Both the position numbers and the translations under genes were made by a program. DNA of 64,000 nt, taken from positions 186,001-250,000 of the forward strand of contig CAKQTZ010000001.1 in NCBI GenBank assembly GCA_934277375.1, given 5' to 3'. The notes under the pieces were generated by a model that was given only the letters and a program-made list of their open reading frames with translations, was not told the origin of the DNA and did no database searches. Every line of letters begins with the position of its first letter. The stretch's first letter is position 1. This stretch comes from an uncultured Coprococcus sp. (GTDB lineage Bacteria > Bacillota > Clostridia > Lachnospirales > Lachnospiraceae). Of this stretch, positions 54,583-63,429 are shown one piece after another.

Positions 54583-55299
54583 CTACGCATAGAATGACGC
54601 CTTGATCATATTGATATAGCTGTTCATCATCTGTGATCCCACAAATGTCGCGATCATCAGACCAACGCTGAGCGCCGGACCAAATGCAAAATGATCGTCC
54701 TTGCCCTTCTTTCGCCTTGCAAGAAGTATCACGCCCTGACATCCACCTATGATAAGCCCGATGAAGAATGCTATGACGGTTGCCTTCCAGCCAAGGAAGA
54801 ATCCTGCGGCAAACATGAGCTTGATATCTCCGCCGCCAAAACCATCCGGTATAACCAGCACTATCAGGAACAGTGGAAGACTCACACATATCATTCCTAT
54901 GAGCCTGCTCACAAGTGAGAGGTCTCCGCCTGTCAGAGAAAATCCGCCTCTTGTAAAGATGGATACAACTCCAAGCACCAGTATGCATACATTCAGCACA
55001 AATGGTATCTCCATGGTGTCCGCGTCTATGAATGTGATGATAGTCAGCAGTGCAAAGAACAGGAATACTGTGACCGCCTCAAGGCTCACACCAAACTGCC
55101 ACACCATCAGCACTCCGAACACTCCGCCAAGCAGCTGTATGAACAGACATCTTGGAGAAAACTTCTCAAAGCTCTTCGGCTTTCCCTTGAAGATATTCTC
55201 ATTGTTCGGCAGCTTGAGTATGATCTCATTTGCCAGAGTGAAAAGCACCACCCCAAGTAAAAACGCAACTATACAAGCTGCTATATTGATTGAATTCAT
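54583..55299 (-). CDS. A24 family prepilin peptidase-like protein
   Basis: A 238-residue polytopic aspartic protease of the type IV prepilin peptidase family, expected to cut prepilin leaders at the membrane. Catalytic Asp residues fit TFIDADTMEIP and FGGGDIKLMFAAG. Seven or eight helices are predicted. The N-terminal Cys-zinc module used for methylation is missing, as in many Firmicutes and archaeal-type members, so it probably only cleaves. AAGGGATATTATATTT precedes the ATG. No pilin or assembly gene lies nearby; targets must be elsewhere. Confidence 0.85.
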   Translation of the reverse strand: MNSINIAACIVAFLLGVVLFTLANEIILKLPNNENIFKGKPKSFEKFSPRCLFIQLLGGVFGVLMVWQFGVSLEAVTVFLFFALLTIITFIDADTMEIPFVLNVCILVLGVVSIFTRGGFSLTGGDLSLVSRLIGMICVSLPLFLIVLVIPDGFGGGDIKLMFAAGFFLGWKATVIAFFIGLIIGGCQGVILLARRKKGKDDHFAFGPALSVGLMIATFVGSQMMNSYINMIKASFYA

Positions 55300-55405
55300 A
55301 AATATAATATCCCTTCTACATAAGTATTACCATGCACCGATAAAGTCTCTTTAACTTCTTGTCTTATGCAATGTAAGACCCTTCCACACGCTCACCGTCC
55401 GTCAC

Positions 55406-56647
55406 CTACTGCTCACGATGGTCGATGACACGCTGTGTCTTCTTCTCACTTCTAGGCAGCGTTCCAACAGGGACAACAGTGATCTTCGGTGTAACTCCGA
55501 TCCTTGACTTGAACAGATCTCTGATCTGACGTCCTGTCTGCTCAAAATCTACACGTCCCTCGGCCTCAACTGTAACCAGCATGATATCCTTATTGGCTGG
55601 CTCATCATGGGCTATATTTATGGTGTACTCGCTTGGAACTCCATCCACAAGTGCAAGCAGCTCCTCAACCTGACTTGGGAACATGTTTACGCCGTGTACC
55701 TTGAACATATCGTCACTTCTGCCCTTGATGATATCCAGTCTGGGATGCTTTCTTCCGCATGGACACTCACCCGGAATGATCCTTGATATATCGTGTGTCC
55801 TGAAACGGATGAGCGGAGCTCCCTCCTTAACCAGAGTAGTGATAACGATCTCTCCCTCCTCTCCATCAGGGAGAGTCTTTCCGGTCTTCGGATCTATTAT
55901 CTCTATATAAACATAGTCATCCCAATAGTGCATTCCATTCTGGGCATCACAGCTTATTCCGATACCAGGTCCATAGATCTCTGTAAGTCCATATATATCA
56001 TACAGCTCTATTCCAAGCTTCTCTTTTATATACTTTCTCTTCTTCTCACTCCAGCGCTCCGAGCCAAATACACCCTTCTTCAAATGTATCTTATCCTTAA
56101 GCCCTCTCTTATCTATCTCCTCGGCAAGAAGAAGTGCATATGATGATGTTGCTGTGAGAACTGTACTTTCAAGATCGATCATCATCTGTAACTGTTTGTC
56201 AGTATTTCCAGGGCCCATAGGAATCACCATGGCACCAAGCTTCTCCGCGCCTGCCTGAAATCCTATTCCGGCTGTCCACAGACCATATCCCGGTGTGATA
56301 TGTACTCGGTCTTTCTTTGTCACTCCGGCTGTCTCGTAGCATCTTGCAAACATGATCGCCCAATCATCGACATCCTTTGCTGTATAAGGTATGATGACCG
56401 GCTTTCCTGTTGTTCCTGAAGATGAATGGATACGTACCACTTCCTCATCCGGAACAGCCTGTATTCCCAGCGGGTATGCATTTCTCAGGTCATCCTTGCT
56501 TGAAAACGGAAGCTCCTCAAACGCCTCCTGACTTGTCACATCTGTTATACCAAGCTCTCTGTACTTTTTGCCATAATAGCTGTCAGTCTTTACAAGTCTC
56601 TTTATCTGAGCGTCCACCTGACTGAGCTGTGTGTCATTTAACTTCAT
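55406..56647 (-). CDS. paaK: Phenylacetate-CoA ligase (PaaK-like)
   Basis: A 413-residue adenylate-forming ligase of the phenylacetate type. The N-terminal DSYYGKKYRELGITD, the P-loop HSSSGTTGKPVIIPYT, DIYGLTEIYGPG, and the C-terminal GRSDDMFKVHGVNMFPSQVEELL fit. It lies 40 bases after iorB, downstream of iorA, the usual iorA-iorB-paaK arrangement. There it can act in reverse, conserving ATP from arylacetyl-CoA formed by the oxidoreductase. Preference among phenyl-, indole- and hydroxyphenylacetate is unknown. Confidence 0.93.
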   Translation of the reverse strand: MKLNDTQLSQVDAQIKRLVKTDSYYGKKYRELGITDVTSQEAFEELPFSSKDDLRNAYPLGIQAVPDEEVVRIHSSSGTTGKPVIIPYTAKDVDDWAIMFARCYETAGVTKKDRVHITPGYGLWTAGIGFQAGAEKLGAMVIPMGPGNTDKQLQMMIDLESTVLTATSSYALLLAEEIDKRGLKDKIHLKKGVFGSERWSEKKRKYIKEKLGIELYDIYGLTEIYGPGIGISCDAQNGMHYWDDYVYIEIIDPKTGKTLPDGEEGEIVITTLVKEGAPLIRFRTHDISRIIPGECPCGRKHPRLDIIKGRSDDMFKVHGVNMFPSQVEELLALVDGVPSEYTINIAHDEPANKDIMLVTVEAEGRVDFEQTGRQIRDLFKSRIGVTPKITVVPVGTLPRSEKKTQRVIDHREQ

Positions 56648-56687
56648 AATTTTTACTCTCCTTTTCCCTTTGGTCAGCCATCGCCAA

Positions 56688-57260
56688 CTACATCTTCATC
56701 GCATATTCAAATACTTTCTTGTTCACCTCTACAAACTTCGGATTCACTCCATTCTCAATGGCTGAAATGATATCCGCCTCGTCAAGTCCAAGTCTGCCGC
56801 TGGCTGCTGCAACTCCAAGAAGTGCTATGTTGTAGAACTTTGCCGAACCAAATTCACGGCTTATCGCCGCGCCATCCATGACTATGCAATCGCATTTATC
56901 CTTCAGGTAGTCAAGCATCGGCTGTGCCTCGTAGCCTGAATTCATGAGCGAGTCAGTCGCCGGTTTCACCGGAACGTTGTTGGTGATGACGATTCCTCCC
57001 TTTTTCAGATAAGCCAGATTGCGCACCGCCTCTGCAGGCTCAAACGCAAGTATAATGTCAGCACCACCCTGGGCTATGAGTGGTGAATACGCCTCACCGA
57101 TCCTCACATGGCTCGTGACACTTCCGCCTCTCTGCGCCATACCTATGGTCTCCGCCGAATGTACCGTCTCACCCTTTGCCATATACGCCGATGCGATGAG
57201 CTTGGACGCAAGAACTGTTCCCTGTCCGCCTACACCGCAGACCAGAATATCTTTATTCAT
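56688..57260 (-). CDS. iorB: Indolepyruvate ferredoxin oxidoreductase, beta subunit
   Basis: A 190-residue gamma-type POR domain subunit (IorB). It starts MNKDILVCGVGGQGTVLASKLI, with ETIGMAQRGGSVTSHVRIG and PLIAQGGADIILAFEP following, all family hallmarks. The ATG at 57260 overlaps the iorA stop by eight bases (ATGAATAA), typical of coupled translation, and GGAAGGAGGAACTG precedes it. A longer ORF into iorA is an artefact. It works with IorA to oxidise aryl pyruvates to aryl-acetyl-CoA while reducing ferredoxin. Confidence 0.95.
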   Translation of the reverse strand: MNKDILVCGVGGQGTVLASKLIASAYMAKGETVHSAETIGMAQRGGSVTSHVRIGEAYSPLIAQGGADIILAFEPAEAVRNLAYLKKGGIVITNNVPVKPATDSLMNSGYEAQPMLDYLKDKCDCIVMDGAAISREFGSAKFYNIALLGVAAASGRLGLDEADIISAIENGVNPKFVEVNKKVFEYAMKM

Positions 57261-59106
57261 TGACAGTTCCTCCCTTCCCAGCTTTTGCTTCTGCGTTTGA
57301 GCATGTACATTGTGCTGTTTCATCCACATCATGTATCGCACCCACCGGACAGATCTGTGAGCACAGACCGCATCCCGTACACAGGCTTTCATCTATCGCC
57401 ACCTTGCCATCCTTAAGGATGATCGCAGGGCAGCCTATCTCTCTGATACATTTCTTACACTGTATGCACTTTTCGGATATCTCCATCTTGCCGGATGGCT
57501 TGGTGATGGCTATACAAGGCGACTTGAAAATGATCGCCTTAACTCCTCTGATATCTGCGCACTCTTTGACTGCTGCCACACTGGCCTCAAGATCGAGCGG
57601 ATCAACAGTGACTATCTTCTTCACTCCGATTCCCTCGAGTACCTTCTGTATGCTCACCTTGTCCACGAACTGGCCCATCATATTGCGTCCTGTTCCCGGA
57701 TGTGGCTGGTGTCCCGTCATAGCTGTGGTCGAGTTGTCGAGCACACACAGGATCATATTCGCATCATTGTAAACTGCATTTACCACGCCTGTCATACCCG
57801 ATGCAAAGAATGTTGAGTCTCCCACAAATGCAAAGCACACGCCATCTTCATCCACCCAGTGGAAGCCCTGAGCCATGGTGATTCCGGCTCCCATGCACAG
57901 ACAGGTATCCACCATGTCAAGCGGCATGGCATTTCCAAGTGTATAGCATCCGATATCTCCGCAGAAATAGCTCTTTCTTCCAGCCATCGCCTTCTTTACC
58001 GCATAGAATGAGGCTCTGTGAGGGCATCCCGCACACAGCACCGGAGGTCTCACAGGAAGCTCTGGTGCATCTGACACATCCACCTGAGAAGTCTTCTCAA
58101 GGTCAAGGAAATCGCACAGGATATCCGCAGCCTTGTTGGTAGAAAGCTCTCCGCTCGCCGGCACATCCCCGGTCTGCTTTCCTCTGACATCTATATCCAT
58201 ATGATATTTGCCTGCAAGGCGTAATATCTGATTCTCTATGTATGGGCTGAGCTCCTCAAGACACATGACCTCCGTCACTCCGTCCAGCGCATTCTTCACG
58301 AACTGCTCAGGAAACGGATGCGGGGTTGCTATACGGACCAGCTTCACATCAGGCACGTTCTTAAGTGTCTCCTTTGCATAGCAGTAACTGATCCCCGATG
58401 CGAATACTGCCTTGCTGCCGCTGCCCTCCACCGTGTTCATGGAGTAGCCGCCGAAGTCATCCCCAATCTCCACATTTCTCTTCTCTATCATGGCATGATT
58501 GGCAAATGACAATCTCGGAAAGATGACCCATTTCTTTGAATCCTTTACAAATCCTTCATATTCCTTTGCCTTCCACTCGTCTTTTACCTCTATGGATGCG
58601 TATGCATGACACACTCTGGTTGTCGGTCTGAACAGAACCGGAGTCTTGTATTTCTCCGAATAGTCAAATGCATCCTGTATCATCTGATACGCCTCCTCAG
58701 GAGTCGACGGATCAAATACCGGGATCCTGCAGAAGTCTGCAAACATCCTCGTATCCTGCTCTGTCTGTGAAGATATCGGTCCCGGATCGTCCGCAGACAC
58801 GATGACCATTCCACCCTTTATTCCTACATATGCAAGTGACATAAGCGGATCCGATGCCACGTTGAGGCCCACCTGTTTCATGGTCACAAGCGTCCTCGCT
58901 CCACTGTATGATGCACTGGCAGCGACCTCCATGGCAGCTTTCTCATTTACCGACCACTCCACATGGACTCCGTCATGCGGGTATTTTGCCACTGTCTCCA
59001 GTATCTCCGAAGATGGGGTTCCCGGATATCCTGCCACTAGGTTCAGTCCCGCCGCAAGTGCACCAAGGGCTATGGCTCCGTTACCCATAACATATTCTTT
59101 TCTCAT
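57253..59106 (-). CDS. iorA: Indolepyruvate ferredoxin oxidoreductase, alpha subunit
   Basis: A 617-residue thiamine diphosphate enzyme. The N-terminal pyrimidine-binding part (GNGAIALGALAAGLNLVAGYPGTPSSEI) and the C-terminal TPP part (AGCPHRASFYAVKK, then YFCGDIGCYTLG and GDSTFFASGMTG) are present. It ends in two 4Fe-4S clusters (CIQCKKCIREIGCP and CTGCGLCSQICPVGAI). The ATG at 59106 follows GGAAGG; a TTG six codons earlier lies in the ribosome site. Together with iorB and paaK it oxidises aromatic 2-keto acids from amino acid fermentation. A consensus promoter lies about 60 bases upstream. Confidence 0.96.
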   Translation of the reverse strand: MRKEYVMGNGAIALGALAAGLNLVAGYPGTPSSEILETVAKYPHDGVHVEWSVNEKAAMEVAASASYSGARTLVTMKQVGLNVASDPLMSLAYVGIKGGMVIVSADDPGPISSQTEQDTRMFADFCRIPVFDPSTPEEAYQMIQDAFDYSEKYKTPVLFRPTTRVCHAYASIEVKDEWKAKEYEGFVKDSKKWVIFPRLSFANHAMIEKRNVEIGDDFGGYSMNTVEGSGSKAVFASGISYCYAKETLKNVPDVKLVRIATPHPFPEQFVKNALDGVTEVMCLEELSPYIENQILRLAGKYHMDIDVRGKQTGDVPASGELSTNKAADILCDFLDLEKTSQVDVSDAPELPVRPPVLCAGCPHRASFYAVKKAMAGRKSYFCGDIGCYTLGNAMPLDMVDTCLCMGAGITMAQGFHWVDEDGVCFAFVGDSTFFASGMTGVVNAVYNDANMILCVLDNSTTAMTGHQPHPGTGRNMMGQFVDKVSIQKVLEGIGVKKIVTVDPLDLEASVAAVKECADIRGVKAIIFKSPCIAITKPSGKMEISEKCIQCKKCIREIGCPAIILKDGKVAIDESLCTGCGLCSQICPVGAIHDVDETAQCTCSNAEAKAGKGGTVNE

Positions 59107-59153
59107 AACAATACTACCTTCCAAGTCATTTATAAATTCTCTTATATTTCGAT

Positions 59154-59182
59154 ATTATACCCTCCACGGCTTTCAATGACAA
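59154..59182 (-). promoter_or_regulatory. Promoter of iorA-iorB-paaK
   Basis: On the minus strand TTGTCA (59177-59182), 17 bases, TATAAT (59154-59159). Confidence 0.75.
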
Positions 59183-59185
59183 CAA

Positions 59186-59240
59186 ATATTCGGGGCAGCA
59201 CCACTTTACTGTTGTAAAGTGGTGCTGCCCCGAGTATTTT
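59186..59240 (-). terminator. Terminator after mgtE
   Basis: A 19-bp perfect GC-rich stem (59191-59209 against 59214-59232) has a 4-base loop and T-rich flanks on both strands. It lies between mgtE and the iorA promoter. Confidence 0.9.
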
Positions 59241-59253
59241 CTGCTATATATCT

Positions 59254-60648
59254 CTATACAATTTGCATGCACTGTATGAGCAGCAGCCATGCAAGTCCAT
59301 AGTATGTGATAACTGCCACAAGATCATTTACCGTGGTGATGAGCGGGCCGGATGCCACCGCCGGATCGACCTTGATCTTGTGAAAGAACATCGGCACAAG
59401 GGTTCCCACCAGACTTGATATGACCATTGCCACCAGCAGTGATACACCGACACAGCCAGATATCATAAACGCCTTTCCCATGGTGAATCCTTTGAACACA
59501 CCGATATATACCCCAAGGAAGATCAGAGACAACACTCCCAGGATCAGGCCGTTTCCAAACCCAACTCTCATCTCCTTGACTACAAGGGATATTTTCTCCT
59601 TGCCGGTCAGGTTCTCATCCATGAGCACACGGATCGTCACAGCAAGGGACTGTGTGCCGACATTGCCCGCCATGTCAAGGATGAGAGACTGAAAACACAT
59701 GACGATCGGCAGCACCGCCACCACACCTTCAAATGCGCCGACAACCGTGGACACTCCCATGCCCAGAAACAGCAGTATAATGAGCCACGGCATACGCTTT
59801 TTCATGCTTTCAATTGTGGTCTCCTTCAGATCCTCCTCCGCAGTCAGACCTGCCAGCTTGGCATAGTCATCACCCAGCTCATCGTCCACTGCCTCTATGA
59901 CATCCTGTGCGGTAAGGATACCGATTATCTTTTTTTCGCCATTCAGCACAGGGAGGGAATCCTCCGCATAATCTTTGATATCTTCTATGCACTCCGATAT
60001 CTTCTCATGATCTATCAGATACGGATAAGAGTCAATGATTATATCGTCCAGCTCATCATGCTCCCTGGCAATGATGAGATCCTTCAGGTCGATGGCACCG
60101 CAGAACCTTTCGTCATCGTCAACCACATAAAGGGTTGAGATATTGTCCTTTTCTCCCGCCTGCTGTACAAGCTCATGCATGGCCTGACGTATGGTCAGTT
60201 TTCTCGATATGCTTATATAATTGTTGGTGATAAGACTTCCTATCTCGTTGTCATCGTAGGAATTTATGAGACGGATATCTGCCTTCACATCCTCGTCAAG
60301 TATTGGGCGCAGCTGATTCTTGACCTTCTCGTCCACATCCTCCAGAAGATCGACAGCGTCGTCCGAATCCATCTCATTTATGACCTCTGCCAGCTTATCG
60401 ATACCCAGTTCCTGTATATACTCCTCAGGATCATCTATATATGAGAAAATATTGGATATCCACTCTGGATCAAGACTGTCATACAGGGATTTTCTTTCCT
60501 CCTTCGTCATCAGTTCCAGACTCTGTGCAATGTCCTTCTCGTGGTAATCCTTCAGCCTGTCAACAAGCTGCTCCCGGTCACAACCGCTTCTTATTATAGT
60601 TACGATATCCTGTGCAAATGTTGGTTCTTTCAATATCTCTTTCGTCAT
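59254..60648 (-). CDS. mgtE: Magnesium transporter MgtE
   Basis: A 464-residue Mg2+ channel of the MgtE/SLC41 family. The N-terminal helical domain (about 1-130, containing INEMDSDDAVDLLEDVDE) and two CBS domains (about 130-255) form the gating part, which closes when it binds Mg2+. The C-terminal five-helix pore region starts near 285, with MCFQSLILDMAGNVGTQSLAV and the pore-end VNDLVAVITYYGLAW; NVGTQS and the Asp in VNDL are conserved. The start follows GGAGGCTTAGA. A leader with an acidic upstream ORF precedes it. Confidence 0.95.
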   Translation of the reverse strand: MTKEILKEPTFAQDIVTIIRSGCDREQLVDRLKDYHEKDIAQSLELMTKEERKSLYDSLDPEWISNIFSYIDDPEEYIQELGIDKLAEVINEMDSDDAVDLLEDVDEKVKNQLRPILDEDVKADIRLINSYDDNEIGSLITNNYISISRKLTIRQAMHELVQQAGEKDNISTLYVVDDDERFCGAIDLKDLIIAREHDELDDIIIDSYPYLIDHEKISECIEDIKDYAEDSLPVLNGEKKIIGILTAQDVIEAVDDELGDDYAKLAGLTAEEDLKETTIESMKKRMPWLIILLFLGMGVSTVVGAFEGVVAVLPIVMCFQSLILDMAGNVGTQSLAVTIRVLMDENLTGKEKISLVVKEMRVGFGNGLILGVLSLIFLGVYIGVFKGFTMGKAFMISGCVGVSLLVAMVISSLVGTLVPMFFHKIKVDPAVASGPLITTVNDLVAVITYYGLAWLLLIQCMQIV

Positions 60649-60679
60649 TCTAAGCCTCCATTCTCCCTAAAAAGGGCAC

Positions 60680-60706
60680 AAAAAATCCACCGTAGCAAAT
60701 ACTACG
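60680..60706 (-). promoter_or_regulatory. Hairpin with T tract in the mgtE leader
   Basis: On the minus strand CGTAG, six bases, CTACG is followed after five bases by TTTTTT, between the upstream ORF and mgtE. The stem is short and the gap to the T run is not canonical, so attenuation is only suggested. Confidence 0.4.
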
Positions 60707-60762
60707 CAAACTCTACTGATTGTTGCGATATTTTCTAACGATGGGCAGACTTAGATCCTATA

Positions 60763-60852
60763 TTAAAACAGCGCTGATACAGACACCTGAAAATAATCCA
60801 GGTCTGATCCATCGTTATATATACTTCGACCATGACTATCACAACTGTCCAT
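60763..60852 (-). CDS. Acidic 29-residue leader peptide upstream of mgtE
   Basis: A short ORF starting MDSCDSHGRSIYNDGSDLDY and ending FQVSVSALF, with six Asp residues in the first 19. AAAGGAGG lies seven bases before the ATG, one of the best ribosome sites in the window. It starts about 25 bases after the likely transcription start and ends 115 bases before mgtE. Enterobacterial mgtA is controlled by a leader ORF whose Asp/Pro-rich peptide destabilises ribosomes at low Mg2+; a comparable device is possible here. I know of no described peptide with this sequence. Confidence 0.55.
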   Translation of the reverse strand: MDSCDSHGRSIYNDGSDLDYFQVSVSALF

Positions 60853-60883
60853 ATTTTCGCCTCCTTTGTTTTTTCTCTTAGGT

Positions 60884-60912
60884 ATAATAACATGACACCA
60901 AACAGAAATAAA
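60884..60912 (-). promoter_or_regulatory. Promoter of the mgtE leader transcript
   Basis: On the minus strand TTTATT (60907-60912), 17 bases, TATTAT (60884-60889), with TG one base before the -10 (extended -10). Confidence 0.5.
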
Positions 60913-60992
60913 CATAAGCTTTGTAAATTTATTTTTACATTCCTTATACATACATCCGGCAAATTCCTGCTCTTCTTTTTAACATGCATATG

Positions 60993-61001
60993 TGATACAA
61001 T
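60993..61001 (+). promoter_or_regulatory. Extended -10 promoter of alr
   Basis: TGATACAAT gives -10 TACAAT (60996-61001) with an upstream TG; no clear -35. It lies 32 bases before the alr start. The 300-base gap to mgtE thus holds two divergent promoters and the mgtE leader. Confidence 0.5.
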
Positions 61002-61033
61002 GTTTCTTGGATTTTTATAGAAGGAGAATGACC

Positions 61034-62158
61034 ATGAACAACCGACCATTTGCCGGCAGAACCGCTGCCGTTATAGATCTGGCAAAGCTCAGGAGCAATA
61101 TTGCCAACATAAAATCAAGACTGAAACCGGGAGTTGAATTTATCGCTGTCATGAAGGGCGATGGATACCGCCACGGTATTGCAGGGCTTTATCCAACGCT
61201 GAAAGAATGTGGCATAGACAGCTACGCAGTCGCCATCTGGGAAGAGGGAAAGATGCTCAGGGACGCCGGTGCGACGGAACCTATCCTTATCCTCGGCGAT
61301 ACAGCGGATGACATGCTGGACGAGGCCGCAAAGTACGACCTTGATCTCACTGTCTTTTCAATGGAGGGTGCTGAGAACATGGCTGCCGCTGCAAGAAGAG
61401 CCGGCAAGAAACAGAATGTCCAGATAAAGCTGAACACCGGTATGAACCGAATAGGATTTCCGGTATGCCAGGAATCATTTGACACTATAAAGAAGATCTG
61501 CGAGATGGATGACCTGAACGTAACAGGTATATTTACACATTTTGCAAGGGCGGACGAGGGCGATCACACAAGTGCAAGAAAGCAGCTCGATCTATATCTC
61601 CACGCCGTAAATGAACTTGAGAAGATGGGGGTTGTCATATCAAAACACCACGTAGCCAACAGCCCTGCCATACTGATGCTGCCCGAAGCACAGCTCGACG
61701 CAGTCAGATGCGGTGATATCCTTTATGGTCTCACCCCTTCTGATGATTTTGACTGGAAGAATTCAGGTCTTCAGGAGATCCTCAGCTGGTACACATACGT
61801 TGCCATGGTGAAGGAGGTCCCTGCCGGAGCAGAGGTTGGATATGGCGGAACATTTGTCACCAAGAGGCCTACCAAGATCGCCACACTTCCGGTTGGCTTT
61901 GCAGACGGCTACAGCCGCTACCTGTCCAACAAGGGCAAGGTCATCATAAATGGCCACGAGGCACCGATCATCGGACGCGTATGTATGGATCAGTGCATGG
62001 CTGACGTCACAGACATCCCGGATGTGAAACGCGGTGACACTGTAACTCTTCTCGGCGAGGGCGTGTCCATTGAGGACATGGCAAATATGCTTGATACGAA
62101 TGTGGATGTGATCGTGTGCAACATATCGGTGAGGGTTCCGAGGGTGTATATCAACTAG
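61034..62158 (+). CDS. alr: Alanine racemase
   Basis: A 374-residue PLP enzyme supplying D-alanine for the cell wall. The PLP lysine is in EFIAVMKGDGYRHG; the usual KANAYGHG is changed to KGDGYRHG. The catalytic Tyr lies in AEVGYGGTFVTKRPTKIATLPVGFADGY, and IGRVCMDQCMADVTDIP is the C-terminal domain signature. The ATG at 61034 follows AAGGAGAATGACC; an ATG six bases earlier is too close to the ribosome site. The altered PLP loop is seen in a subgroup of clostridial racemases, so alternative amino acid specificity is possible. Confidence 0.9.
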   Translation: MNNRPFAGRTAAVIDLAKLRSNIANIKSRLKPGVEFIAVMKGDGYRHGIAGLYPTLKECGIDSYAVAIWEEGKMLRDAGATEPILILGDTADDMLDEAAKYDLDLTVFSMEGAENMAAAARRAGKKQNVQIKLNTGMNRIGFPVCQESFDTIKKICEMDDLNVTGIFTHFARADEGDHTSARKQLDLYLHAVNELEKMGVVISKHHVANSPAILMLPEAQLDAVRCGDILYGLTPSDDFDWKNSGLQEILSWYTYVAMVKEVPAGAEVGYGGTFVTKRPTKIATLPVGFADGYSRYLSNKGKVIINGHEAPIIGRVCMDQCMADVTDIPDVKRGDTVTLLGEGVSIEDMANMLDTNVDVIVCNISVRVPRVYIN

Positions 62159-62240
62159 TCCTTTGTTGTACAAATATAATCAGACAATCGTTATATACCT
62201 GCGCAACGTTTCCAAATCCAGTACCGATGCACAATCGTAG

Positions 62241-62292
62241 AAAAAGACTGGAAAATTGAACTTTTGCATACGTCAATTTACCAGTCTTTTCT
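62241..62292. terminator. Bidirectional terminator between alr and the small ORF
   Basis: Stem AAAGACTGG then AAATTGA against TCAATTT then CCAGTCTTT, with A-rich and T-rich flanks on opposite sides. Confidence 0.75.
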
Positions 62293-62306
62293 AATCTTTC
62301 ATCAAA

Positions 62307-62459
62307 CTATTCATCCTTTGAGCTCGATGTTGAACCCTTATCAATTCTCTTTATTGCGTTTCTTATGATTTCTTTTGCTTTATCCTCATTATTCGTTTCA
62401 AGTAGTGCGAGGATACTGTCAAGCAGAATACATAATTCCTGATTTTGCATTTCTTCCAT
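62307..62459 (-). CDS. Hypothetical 50-residue acidic/helical protein
   Basis: A short ORF, MEEMQNQELCILLDSILALL, then NNEDKAKEIIRNAIKR and a Ser-rich tail (STSSSKDE). It looks like two amphipathic helices with an acidic N-terminus. The ATG at 62459 has a GGTGGA-type site, and the ATG at 62450 has AAAGGA eight bases upstream. It ends before the bidirectional hairpin and follows rsmI by 35 bases on the same strand. Codon use resembles neighbours. No family recognised. Confidence 0.55.
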   Translation of the reverse strand: MEEMQNQELCILLDSILALLETNNEDKAKEIIRNAIKRIDKGSTSSSKDE

Positions 62460-62494
62460 CCTTTCCACCGCCTTTCATAATTGATATCATCAAT

Positions 62495-63334
62495 CTATTT
62501 CATCACCGCATTATACACATCCCTCTTAGGGACTCCGCGGTCAACAGCCGCCTGCTTGATTGCATCTTTCTTGGACATGCCCTGGTCAACGTACATCTGG
62601 ACGTGCTCCTCCACAGACATAGCCTCGAACGAGCTCTTCTTCTCTTCCTCAAGCTTCTTCACATCAAGCCCTTCTATCACTATGACGAATTCTCCTCTCG
62701 GATCTTCCTCCTCGTAGCGGGCTATCGCCTGAGAGAGCATCATAGGCTCTATGGTTTCATGTTTCTTGGTAATCTCCCGGGCAAGTGTTATATGCCTGTC
62801 ACCGAGTGTCTCCATGAGTTCCACCAAAGTCTTCTTCAGCTTGTGTGGTGCCTCATACATCACCATGGTCCTCGTCTCGCGCTTCATCTCCTCGAGAACC
62901 CTCGCCCTGTCCTTCTTATCATATGGAAGAAACGCCTCAAATGCAAATCTTCTAGTCGAAAGTCCTGAGCTGATAAGCGCAGATATGCATGCGCACGCTC
63001 CCGGCACAGGCGTGACCTCAAGACCTGCGGCAAGAGCCTGTCTCACAAGCTCCTCACCGGGATCAGATATACCCGGAGTTCCCGCATCTGTTATGACTGC
63101 CACGTTCTGTCCCTGCTGCATCTTCTCAACAAGAACCTTTGCCTTGTCGTATTTGTTGTATTCATGATAGCTCGTCATGGAAGTCTTGATCTCGAAATGG
63201 TTGAGCAGCTTGATACTGTTCCTCGTATCCTCCGCCGCTATCACATCCACCTCTTCAAGAACCCTGACAGCCCTGTATGTCATATCCTCAAGATTGCCTA
63301 TAGGTGTTGCCACCAGGTATAACTTTCCTGCCAT
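62495..63334 (-). CDS. rsmI: 16S rRNA 2'-O-methyltransferase RsmI
   Basis: A 279-residue SAM methyltransferase that modifies the ribose of C1402 in 16S rRNA. The tetrapyrrole-methylase-like fold starts LYLVATPIGNLEDMTYRA, with AAEDTRNSIKLLNHF and VAVITDAGTPGISDPGEELV conserved, and VPGACACISALISSGL following. The C-terminal SMSKKDAIKQAAVDRGVPKR region is the HTH-like tail of the family. The start has CTTGGAGGATGAT. The tRNA methyltransferase gene lies just upstream, a common pairing. Confidence 0.95.
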   Translation of the reverse strand: MAGKLYLVATPIGNLEDMTYRAVRVLEEVDVIAAEDTRNSIKLLNHFEIKTSMTSYHEYNKYDKAKVLVEKMQQGQNVAVITDAGTPGISDPGEELVRQALAAGLEVTPVPGACACISALISSGLSTRRFAFEAFLPYDKKDRARVLEEMKRETRTMVMYEAPHKLKKTLVELMETLGDRHITLAREITKKHETIEPMMLSQAIARYEEEDPRGEFVIVIEGLDVKKLEEEKKSSFEAMSVEEHVQMYVDQGMSKKDAIKQAAVDRGVPKRDVYNAVMK

Positions 63335-63429
63335 TTATCATCCTCCAAGCTTCTACGATATTCTTCTTATACCACCTTCACTCAGCTCAGCCGAAAACGG
63401 TATTTCCCAGCTTCACAAGCACCTGTTTT

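Noticed and set aside
60649..60880. M-box (ykoK) riboswitch before mgtE
   Set aside because: I looked for the conserved M-box core in the minus-strand leader and did not find it; a covariance search could overturn this.
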